Positions 1 through 5,478 of a stretch of DNA of 6,567 nucleotides are shown in pieces (the stretch's first letter is position 1; each line of letters begins with the position of its first letter). Source of the DNA: Thermofilum sp. (GTDB taxonomy: Archaea > Thermoproteota > Thermoprotei > Thermofilales > Thermofilaceae); contig JAJHRM010000145.1 of NCBI GenBank assembly GCA_020832965.1, positions 1 to 6,567 of the forward strand, read 5' to 3'. The position numbers and the translations under genes are program-made. A model generated the notes under the pieces. It saw only the letters and a program-made list of their open reading frames with translations, made no database searches and was not told where the DNA came from.

Positions 1-1316
1 GTGGGGCAGTGTGGTGAACCTCGTGGTAGCGGGGTGAGTGGGGCTCGGGCTGTGCGTGTGTGGCGCTGCGATGTTGTTAGGCTTCTTCCCAGCATAGAGC
101 AGGAGGAGCTGCTACGACGTATTGGTGACCAGTGCGCTAGGCTCGTAAACATGGAGAACTTCAGGCGCAGGCAGCTGTTCTTCAGCGCGGGGGAGGATCG
201 ACTACAGCTGGAGGAGCGCTTGGAAACGGCGCAAGACAGATTACGCAGACATCTACAAGTTGCTGGGCAGTGTGAACTTCCACGAGGCTTGCCGGCTGAT
301 AGGGGAAGAGTGGCGTAGCTTCGCAGAGCTATTAAAAGCGGCGAGGAAGGGTAGACTACCTCCTTGGCAGCGCGTCCATCCGCCTGGCTACAGGAAGCGT
401 GAGGGGCAGCGTACACCAGTAATGATAGTTCGCTTCGACAACTACCGCGTCGACCTGGGAAAAAGGGTGCTACACTTGGGGTACTGGGACATGGACATAC
501 CCTTCAAGGGGAAGCCACGCTGGCTTATCAAGCCTAATGCGAAGCAGGGTCGTTTGACTATAACCTACGATCCCATCAAGAAACGCTGGTACGCGCGCAT
601 CAGCGTGGAGGTGCTGCTTGAGAGGAGGAGCGTTGGAGGAGGCTTCATGGGCATCGACTTGGGAAGGGAGGTGCTCGTAGCCGCAGTTACGAGCAGCGGG
701 GAGGCGCTGCTGTACAAGGGCTCAGCGCTGAAGAGCGACTACTTCTACTTCGAGAGGAGGATAGCGGAGATCGACAGGGCACTGTCAGACCCGGGGATGG
801 AGGAGGCTGACAGGGCTGTATTACAGGAGGAGAGGAGGAGGCTTTTCGAGAAGAGGAAAAAGCGCCGCGACCAGGCTTTCGCGAACACCGCTTCGCATGT
901 GGGGAACGAGGCGGTCAGGAGGGGCGTCGGCGTCGTATTCATCGGCTACCCTTGGGGCATATCTCAGGAGAAGCCTGGGAAGGGCAACGTGAACATGTGG
1001 GGTCAGCGAAGGCTGATGCTGCGGTTAGCCACAACGCTGGAGAATGCAGGCATCCCAGCATTCGCAGTAAGCGAGGACGGGACATCGAGGGAGTGCGCCT
1101 ACCACAAGGTGGAGGTTCAGAGGAGTCCGAGGGGGCTGGTCGCTTGCCCCCACGGGCACACGATGCACAGCGACGTGAACGCTGCCATGAACATCATGCT
1201 ACGCGGGCTAGCGGCGCTTGGCATAGAGGCGAGGCTGCCGAGCACAATACACGTGAAGAGCTTCCTACCAACACCCTCAAGAGTAAAACCCATAACCCTG
1301 CGATAAGGCGGGGTAA
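1..1316 (+). mobile_element. tnpB-only IS200/IS605-like element, copy 1 (left end outside or at window edge)
   Basis: This segment is homologous to 2815-4137 along its whole visible length. Even the first bases match: a GTG at 1 corresponds to a GTG at 2815, and both lead to a similar G-E/D-P-R...GVSG reading. It carries one gene, a tnpB, and no tnpA transposase, as in IS1341-type or TnpB-only members of IS200/IS605. The right end is taken as the last base of the 28-nt block identical between copies (1289-1316). The left end cannot be fixed because similarity runs to the window edge. The frameshifted tnpB suggests a decaying copy; mobilisation would need a TnpA supplied elsewhere. Confidence 0.5.
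34..1306 (+). pseudogene. tnpB: TnpB family protein (RNA-guided nuclease-like), frameshifted copy 1
   Basis: TnpB proteins are RNA-guided RuvC-type nucleases of IS200/IS605 elements. The N-terminal helical part (CDVVRLLPSIEQEELL, then NMENFRRRQLFF) reads in one frame from GTG 34. The remainder, beginning around 197 (ID, then DYIYKLLGSVNF-like residues), reads one frame over and runs to TAA at 1306. Aligning with copy 2 between TTCTTC and ATCGAC gives 25 bases here against 24 there, so a net +1 change lies near the G5 run at 189-193. A TTG at 260 would give only a truncated 348-residue product lacking the N-terminal domain. RuvC-I Asp is at 656-658 (MGIDLGRE) and RuvC-III Asp at 1172-1174 (HSDVNAAMN). 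The usual RuvC-II Glu position reads Gly (FIGYP, 938-952). The zinc ribbon is CAYH...CPHGH. Alternatives are a sequencing error or recoding. GTG 1 is another possible start. Family assignment is firm; pseudogene status is likely. Confidence 0.85.
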
Positions 1317-1336
1317 CAGATGGCGCGCGCTAGATC
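1200..1336 (+). ncRNA. candidate omega/reRNA guide RNA of copy 1
   Basis: In known TnpB systems the guide RNA is processed from the 3' end of the tnpB transcript: the scaffold overlaps the end of the gene and the guide is the flanking DNA just past the element. The expected location is seen here. A hairpin ACCCTGC (1295-1301), loop GATAAG, GCGGGGT (1308-1314) contains the tnpB stop in its loop and is followed by AA, then a putative guide starting near 1317 (CAGATGGCGCGCGCTAG). The 5' limit is only a guess from typical scaffold length. A T6 run at 1420-1425, inside the opposite gene, could end the transcript. No expression evidence is available here. Confidence 0.35.
1289..1330 (+). repeat. 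conserved 3' terminal repeat of the tnpB element, copy 1
   Basis: Bases 1289-1316 are identical to 4110-4137 (28 of 28). After three divergent bases (CAG versus GGG) a further 11-base stretch matches at 10 of 11 (ATGGCGCG, C or T, GC). The repeat contains an imperfect palindrome with a 7-bp stem (one G-T wobble) and six-base loop, typical of the subterminal hairpins of IS200/IS605 right ends. Similarity then stops. Confidence 0.75.
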
Positions 1337-1346
1337 AACGTGAATG

Positions 1347-2423
1347 CTAGCTGAAGAGTGTGTAGGTGAATCCGTACTCCTTCATTGCCTTGTTAATGCT
1401 TTCTTTGATCGATGAAAGATTTTTTGAGTTAAAAATTTCCCTGGCGAAGTGTATGCCTATTGGGTAAATTAGGGAGGTGGAGACGAGTATCGTTATGCTT
1501 CTTCCAACGAGTGTTGCTGCAAGTGCCTTCTCCTTGGGAACCCCTAGGAGTATGTATAGGGTTACGAGTGCTGCGTCTATGCTTCCAACCATGAATGGGA
1601 CGCCTACCGAAGCTAGGGAGTAAACTGTGAGAATCGTATAGCCTGGTGCTATCAGCAACGGGTTAACCTCTACGCCGATCGCCCTTAGCGAGAAGTAGGG
1701 GGTCATTATCCCGCTTATCCACTGGATCATTAGAAAGGTGATAGACCCCCATAGGTAAGCGTTGCCGAGCTTGAAGTCTCTGGAGGTTTCTGCCACATAC
1801 TCCAGGAAGACGTCGAGGTCTCTTTCAAATTTGTCCATCGCTTTCACTTTTAACCGCTTAGCTAAGCCAATTGCAATGCTCTTGACAATTTGCGGCTTGA
1901 CGAGGAAGAGCACAAGCAGCGCTGAGGCCATGAGTGTTGCAGCAACCACTCCCATGTAGAGTGCTAAGTACTGCTGGTAAAACTTCAAGAGGTTTAAGAC
2001 GAGCATCGAGGTGAAAACTATGAAGATGACCATCGTGACGTTTATCAGGAACCGGTAGAAAATTGTATAGCTTACAGAGCGGGGCCAGTCCCCCTTCGTC
2101 CTTAGGAAGACTGCCCTGGTAACGTCTCCTTCAACGAATGCGCCGGGAAGGAGGATGTCCACCAGCCATGCAAGCATTGATCCTCCGAGCGCTTCCCAGA
2201 AGGACAGGCCGAAGCGCCTCCTGCATAGAAGCCAGAAGGCCGCTGCGTGTGCAACGTAGTACGTTACCTCGAACAAGATTATTGGCACAAGGTCTATCGC
2301 GTCAATGCTTGATAGCGCTTCCAGGAAGCTCTGCACATCGAAGTTGTAGAGCGTGTACGCGAAGATGAGTAGAATGACCATTACTTCTAGGATTAAGGCA
2401 AGCTTTTTCCCCTGGATTTTCAT
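1347..2423 (-). CDS. multispan membrane protein, lysylphosphatidylglycerol synthase TM / flippase-like family
   Basis: A 358-residue integral membrane protein with about eight hydrophobic segments (roughly residues 8-27, 45-67, 78-97, 122-146, 153-175, 222-243, two within 256-295, and 302-326). It resembles the UPF0104 / LPG_synthase_TM family (PF03706-type; the archaeal AglD family is related). Family-like signatures are the LPGAFVEGDVTRAVFLR block at 92-108, the GVPFMVGSIDAALVTLYILLG block at 274-294, and a following conserved Arg (R308) before the last span. Members act in lipid-linked sugar or aminoacyl-lipid metabolism or transport at the cytoplasmic membrane; the substrate cannot be read from sequence. 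ATG 2423 is chosen because a TATA-like box at 2462-2470 puts transcription start near 2440, downstream of the alternative TTG at 2447. It converges on copy 1 tnpB 40 bases away and sits near glycan-type genes, which supports a surface-glycan role. Confidence 0.82.
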   Translation of the reverse strand: MKIQGKKLALILEVMVILLIFAYTLYNFDVQSFLEALSSIDAIDLVPIILFEVTYYVAHAAAFWLLCRRRFGLSFWEALGGSMLAWLVDILLPGAFVEGDVTRAVFLRTKGDWPRSVSYTIFYRFLINVTMVIFIVFTSMLVLNLLKFYQQYLALYMGVVAATLMASALLVLFLVKPQIVKSIAIGLAKRLKVKAMDKFERDLDVFLEYVAETSRDFKLGNAYLWGSITFLMIQWISGIMTPYFSLRAIGVEVNPLLIAPGYTILTVYSLASVGVPFMVGSIDAALVTLYILLGVPKEKALAATLVGRSITILVSTSLIYPIGIHFAREIFNSKNLSSIKESINKAMKEYGFTYTLFS

Positions 2424-2461
2424 ACGCTGGCACGCTCCGCACAGCAACCGTGCTTAGCAGC

Positions 2462-2470
2462 GTTTTTTAA
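2462..2470 (-). promoter_or_regulatory. TATA-like promoter of the membrane protein gene
   Basis: Read on the minus strand this is TTAAAAAAC preceded by ACCACCCCTA. Its distance to ATG 2423 predicts a start site near 2440 and a short leader of about 17 bases, a normal archaeal arrangement. A second AT-rich tract (TAATATTTTTTT on the minus strand, 2484-2495) lies farther upstream and is less well placed. Confidence 0.4.
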
Positions 2471-2519
2471 TAGGGGTGGTTCTAAAAAAATATTACTTGC
2501 CAACCCGCTTGTTTAACTT

Positions 2520-2540
2520 GTGAAAAGCGCGCGCGTTCAC
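2520..2540. repeat. 21-base imperfect palindrome
   Basis: GTGAA and TTCAC arms enclose a GCGCGCGC core, with AA on one side and G on the other. It lies between the divergent minus-strand promoter and the tnpB copy 2 side, where an operator could sit. The alternating GC core is low complexity, so chance is possible. Confidence 0.35.
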
Positions 2541-2615
2541 TGTCCCACTTCGAACCTCTACCTTTACAATACGACATTGAGTAGCATAGAGCTCTTTAGC
2601 GCGCGCGGCCGGGCA

Positions 2616-2637
2616 CCCCGAGAGGGGAGGTGAGGGC
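2616..2637 (+). promoter_or_regulatory. perfect Shine-Dalgarno (GGAGGTGA, 2626-2633) overlapped by a GAGA-loop hairpin
   Basis: GGAGGTGA at 2626-2633 is the ideal complement of the archaeal 16S rRNA 3' end and lies four bases before GTG 2638, which is in frame with tnpB copy 2. Starting there would give a 492-residue protein with a 71-residue low-complexity extension. The CCCC-GAGA-GGGG hairpin (2616-2627) buries the first two bases of the site. Either tnpB has this longer start, or the match is fortuitous in G-rich DNA; the GT2 gene at 5611 uses the same octamer. Confidence 0.4.
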
Positions 2638-2641
2638 GTGA

Positions 2642-2675
2642 CCAGGAGGTCCAATCATACCAACATGGACCCTGG
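2642..2675 (+). other. hairpin with 9-bp stem
   Basis: CCAGGAGGTCC (2642-2652) pairs with GGACCCTGG (2667-2675), giving nine pairs with a two-base bulge around a 14-base loop. It could be part of a structured leader, or of a left-end hairpin of the IS200/IS605-like element. Copy 1 is cut off by the window before the corresponding position, so conservation cannot be tested here. Confidence 0.35.
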
Positions 2676-2814
2676 GGCTCGGGGTGGGGCTCTGGGGTTG
2701 GTGGCTCAGAGGGGGCATCGGTCGAGGGCTCGTAGCAATGCCAGCACTTCATCCTGCTCCGGGGATGGGGGCGGCGTGCGCGTCGTGCCGCTGAACGCCT
2801 GGGCCCGGCTCCTA

Positions 2815-4137
2815 GTGGGCTTGGGTGATCCCCGCTGCTACGGTGGTGGGGTGAGTGGGGTCCAGGTTGAGCGGTGCGACGTGGTTAGGCTGCGCCCCAC
2901 TGCGGAGCAGGAGGAGCTGCTTCGGCGCGTCGGTGACCAGTGCGCCAGGCTCGTAAACATGGAGAATTATAGGCGCAGGCAGCTTTTCTTCGCCGGCAGG
3001 GGCATCGACAAGGGCGTGGAGATCGCTAGGGAGCTCGCGAAGAGCAGTCCTGAGTACCAGGAGGTGAAGAAGGTTCTGGGCTCGATGAACTTCGACGAGG
3101 TGCTGAGGAAAATCAGCGAGGCTTGGAGGAGCTTCGCCGAGCTACTGAGGGAGAGGAAGAGAGGAGAGCTACCGCCTTGGATGAATCCGAGGCCTCCTGG
3201 CTACAGGAAGCGCAATGGTGAGCGATTGCCCATAGTCATCGTGCGTGCAGACAACTACCGCGTCGATGCTGAGAGGAGGGTCATCAGGCTCGGCTACTGG
3301 AACGTTGAGGTACGCTTCACGGGCAAGCTCAGGTGGCTTTCGAAGCCGGGAGCTAAGCGTGGTAGGATGGAGATAGTCTACGACCCAGTGAGGAGGAGGT
3401 GGTACGCACACGTCAGCGTGAGGGTGTTGCTGGAGAGGAAAAGCATCGGAGGAGGCTTCATGGGCATCGACTTGGGAAGGGAGGTGCTGGTCGCTGCCGT
3501 CACGAGCGATGGCACTGCGCTGTTGTACAAGGGCTCAGCGCTGAAGAGCGACTACTTCTACTTCGAGCGCAGGATAGCGGCAATCGACAGAGCCCTGTCA
3601 GACCCCAGAGCGGATGAGGCGAGGAGGTCCGCGCTGCAAGAGGAGCGCAGGAGGCTGTTCGAGAAGAGGAAAAAGCGCAGGGACCAGGCCTTCGCCAACG
3701 CTGCATCGCACGTGAAGCGCTTCGCGTGCGAGAGGGACGTTGGAATCGTCTTCATAGGCTACCCCTGGTACATATCGCATGAGAAGCCTGGGAAGGGCAA
3801 CACCAACATGTGGGGTCAGCGCAAGCTATTGCTGAGGCTTGCAACGACGCTGGAGAACGCTGGCATCCCGGCATTCGCCGTCAGCGAGGATGGGACATCG
3901 AAAATCTGCGCGTACCACAACGTGGAAGTGCGGAGGGAGCCCAGGGGGCTGGTCACTTGCCCCCACGGGCACACATTGCACGCGGACATCAACGGCGGCT
4001 TGGGCATCATGGCTAAGGGGCTAAAGGCGCTTGGCATCAAAGCGGAGCTACCAAGGCAAATTAAGGTACTCAGCTTCCTGGCGACACCCGGCGGAGTAAA
4101 GCCCATAAACCCATAACCCTGCGATAAGGCGGGGTAA
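2815..4137 (+). mobile_element. tnpB-only IS200/IS605-like element, copy 2
   Basis: These bounds are the minimum region of similarity to copy 1 (1-1316), in direct orientation. It contains tnpB and the terminal hairpin repeat but no tnpA. The true left end may lie further left, within the GC-rich block beginning near 2599. The element separates the membrane-protein gene from the FAD oxidoreductase gene. Direct orientation of the two copies means homologous recombination could delete the membrane-protein gene between them. Confidence 0.5.
2851..4116 (+). CDS. tnpB: TnpB family protein (RNA-guided nuclease-like), intact copy 2
   Basis: TnpB of IS200/IS605-type elements: an effector that binds a guide RNA made from its own 3' end and recognises DNA through it. 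From GTG 2851 it is 421 residues, close to family length. Order of parts: N-terminal helical region (VVRLRPTAEQEELL, about 11-24; NMENYRRRQLFF follows), beta-rich region (DNYRVDAERRVIRLGYW through RGRMEIVYDPVRRRWYAHVSV), then RuvC. RuvC-I Asp is D207 (MGIDLGRE) and RuvC-III Asp is D379 (HADIN). The RuvC-II Glu position reads Gly (FIGYP, G303); E311 in SHEKPG is the nearest conserved acid. The zinc ribbon is C353-A-Y-H356 with C370-P-H-G-H374. The frame is uninterrupted. 2851 is chosen from family length and a GGTGGTG just upstream; GTG 2638 (strong Shine-Dalgarno, 492 residues) and GTG 2815 are alternatives. Without RuvC-II Glu it may not cut DNA, or may use a rearranged site. Confidence 0.9.
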   Translation: MSGVQVERCDVVRLRPTAEQEELLRRVGDQCARLVNMENYRRRQLFFAGRGIDKGVEIARELAKSSPEYQEVKKVLGSMNFDEVLRKISEAWRSFAELLRERKRGELPPWMNPRPPGYRKRNGERLPIVIVRADNYRVDAERRVIRLGYWNVEVRFTGKLRWLSKPGAKRGRMEIVYDPVRRRWYAHVSVRVLLERKSIGGGFMGIDLGREVLVAAVTSDGTALLYKGSALKSDYFYFERRIAAIDRALSDPRADEARRSALQEERRRLFEKRKKRRDQAFANAASHVKRFACERDVGIVFIGYPWYISHEKPGKGNTNMWGQRKLLLRLATTLENAGIPAFAVSEDGTSKICAYHNVEVRREPRGLVTCPHGHTLHADINGGLGIMAKGLKALGIKAELPRQIKVLSFLATPGGVKPINP

Positions 4138-4157
4138 GGGATGGCGCGTGCGCGCGC
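4021..4157 (+). ncRNA. candidate omega/reRNA guide RNA of copy 2
   Basis: This is the counterpart of the copy 1 candidate. The hairpin ACCCTGC (4116-4122), loop GATAAG, GCGGGGT (4129-4135) lies just beyond the tnpB stop, then AA and a putative guide from about 4138 (GGGATGGCGCGTGCGCGC). That guide is also the first codons of the FAD gene at 4141, so one transcript would be both guide RNA and messenger 5' end. The 5' limit is approximate and expression is not shown. Confidence 0.35.
4110..4151 (+). repeat. conserved 3' terminal repeat of the tnpB element, copy 2
   Basis: Bases 4110-4137 are identical to 1289-1316, and 4141-4151 matches 1320-1330 at 10 of 11. Just before it a unit CCCATAAA (4102-4109) precedes CCCATAAC (4110-4117), a near-tandem duplication absent from copy 1. 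The extra eight bases move the tnpB stop upstream, so this protein ends VKPINP rather than VKPITLR. Confidence 0.75.
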
Positions 4158-5478
4158 TGTGAAAATAGCGGTTCTGGGCGGTGGGCTAGCTGGTGTTGCC
4201 TTTGCCTACGAGGCTTCGAGGCTTGGTCACAGGGTGGTACTAATCGAGAGAGAGGGCAAGCTGGGGGGCTTGCTGAGAAGCGAGGACGTAGATGGGTTCC
4301 TGTTTGATACTGGTGGCTCACATGTTCTTTTCTCACGTGACAACGCCAAGGTAAGCTTCCTCGCGAGGATGCTTGGAGGCAATTTTGCAAGGCATAGGCG
4401 AGATGCGAGGATATACTTTGAGGGGAAATTTGTAAAGTACCCCTTTGAGAATGGTCTCTACATGCTTCCCCCAGAGTTTAGGTTTAGAGCTTTGAGAGAC
4501 ATTGTGTACAGGTACGTAGAGTATAGGTGTGGGGGGAAGAGTGGGGCTTCGAACTTCGAAGAGTGGATTTACGCTACGTTCGGTGAGACGATCGCCGATA
4601 GCTACCTGATCCCCTACAATAGGAAGCTGTGGAAAAGAGATCTTAGAGAGATTTCCCTCGAATGGGTGGGAGGCAGGGTTCCTTGCCCACCACTTGAAGA
4701 CATTTTAAGGTCCTCAGTGGGAATACCAACAGAGGGCTACCTCCACCAATTAAATTTTATTTATCCTCGTAGAGGGGGTATTCAAGAGTTGGTTAATGTT
4801 TTCGCCGAGAGGATGCTGAAGATGGGGAATGTGAGTATTAGGTTGGGTCAAAAGGTTGTGGGGATTGATGCGGGTAAAAATACAGTGCAGCTTAGCAATG
4901 GTGACGAAGTTAAGTGCGACAGGATTGTTTCGAGTTTACCCCTGCCTGAAGCTTTCCAGGCGGCGGGGCTTAAGTGGGTCCCTAGGCTCGACTACAACTC
5001 TCTAGTAGTTGTTGGTTTAGGCATCCGCGATACCCAGTTGCCTAAGTATCACTGGGTCTATTTTCCAGGCGAGGAGACTGTTTTCCACAGGGTCGCTTTT
5101 TTGAGCAACTATAGTCCCAGCATGGCTCCGAGAAATTGCGCAAACATAATTGCTGAAATATCTGTTCGGCCGGGCACTCAGGTTGACCTTGAGAGGCACA
5201 TTGAGTTGACAATTGAGGGGCTTGAAGCTTTGGGGATGATAAAGAGGGGGAAAATTGTTGCTGCAAGGGCTTGGTACTGGAAATATGCGTACGTCGTTTA
5301 CGACAAGAATTACGCGGAGGCTGTTGCACGTGCCCGGAGAGCATTGGAGGAGATTGGGATGATATTGATCGGTAGGTTTGGCAGATGGAGCTACATGAAC
5401 ATGGATGACGTGATTTTTCAGGCGTTTGAAGCGGCGCACAGCATAGGCACGCCCACGCGCAGCTACAGCGCTAGGTGA
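4141..5478 (+). CDS. FAD-dependent oxidoreductase, amine oxidase / UDP-galactopyranose mutase-like
   Basis: A 445-residue flavoprotein. The N-terminal Rossmann fold binds FAD: GGGLAG at 13-18, an acidic residue closing the second strand (E36 in LIERE), the following GGLLRS (42-47), and FDTGGSHVLF (55-64). The C-terminal GRFGRWSYMNMDDVI (411-425) is the usual FAD-contacting end of this superfamily. The overall plan matches protoporphyrinogen-oxidase-like and UDP-galactopyranose-mutase-like proteins often found in polysaccharide loci; with a GT2 gene next door a sugar-nucleotide or lipid-sugar substrate is the better guess, but the reaction is not determined. It is probably a soluble cytoplasmic enzyme. 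ATG 4141 follows the conserved tnpB-element end by three bases, and the first six codons (MARARA) overlap element-like sequence. GTG 4159 (VKIAVLGGG) would begin directly at the Rossmann strand and may be the ancestral start. No clear Shine-Dalgarno precedes either; CCCATAAACCC at 4102-4112 might act as TATA for a near-leaderless transcript. Confidence 0.8.
   Translation: MARARAVKIAVLGGGLAGVAFAYEASRLGHRVVLIEREGKLGGLLRSEDVDGFLFDTGGSHVLFSRDNAKVSFLARMLGGNFARHRRDARIYFEGKFVKYPFENGLYMLPPEFRFRALRDIVYRYVEYRCGGKSGASNFEEWIYATFGETIADSYLIPYNRKLWKRDLREISLEWVGGRVPCPPLEDILRSSVGIPTEGYLHQLNFIYPRRGGIQELVNVFAERMLKMGNVSIRLGQKVVGIDAGKNTVQLSNGDEVKCDRIVSSLPLPEAFQAAGLKWVPRLDYNSLVVVGLGIRDTQLPKYHWVYFPGEETVFHRVAFLSNYSPSMAPRNCANIIAEISVRPGTQVDLERHIELTIEGLEALGMIKRGKIVAARAWYWKYAYVVYDKNYAEAVARARRALEEIGMILIGRFGRWSYMNMDDVIFQAFEAAHSIGTPTRSYSAR

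Larger units (their letters stand above)
2424..2850. other. gene-free stretch: AT-rich divergent promoter half, then GC-rich structured half
   Basis: No convincing protein gene lies here. From 2461 to about 2595 the DNA is AT-rich and holds the minus-strand promoter, a palindrome at 2520-2540, and a weak plus-strand TATA candidate (CTTTACAATA, about 2570-2579). From about 2599 to 2850 it becomes strongly GC-rich with successive local hairpins: 2616-2627, 2642-2675, GGCAT/ATGCC (2714-2718 with 2738-2742), CATCC/GGATG (2750-2754 with 2763-2767) and GCGGC/GCCGC (2771-2775 with 2787-2791). The plus-strand reading stays open from GTG 2638 into tnpB but is Gly/Arg/Ser-rich, with arginine codons (CGG, CGT) unlike tnpB itself. 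I see no tRNA, rRNA, SRP or RNase P signature. It may be a structured leader or the left end of element copy 2. Confidence 0.5.

Noticed and set aside
1281..1346. Strong bidirectional terminator between the convergent genes
   Set aside because: The hairpin here is not followed by a clear T-run on the plus strand before the membrane gene, and the minus-strand T content is short; the element-end explanation is better.
952..1350. Plus-strand open frame overlapping the 3' half of copy 1 tnpB
   Set aside because: It lies in another frame of a clearly conserved tnpB, has low-complexity Arg/Gly/His composition, and no family resemblance; copy 2 has a similar shadow at 3810-4016.
2541..2575. Possible tRNA remnant from GGTTCGAA on the minus strand
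   Set aside because: The bases flanking the TTCGAA loop do not pair as a T stem, and no acceptor, D or anticodon arm is found.
2564..2752. Minus-strand reading frame starting MKCWHCYEP with a Pro/Glu-rich stretch
   Set aside because: It has a plausible GGAG upstream and odd Cys/Trp content, but it is only 62 residues. The Pro-rich part is what G-runs on the plus strand give when read in reverse, and I recognise no family.
5017..5439. Minus-strand open frames inside the FAD oxidoreductase and GT2 genes
   Set aside because: They are antisense shadows of genes with clear domain motifs on the plus strand and show no domain of their own.
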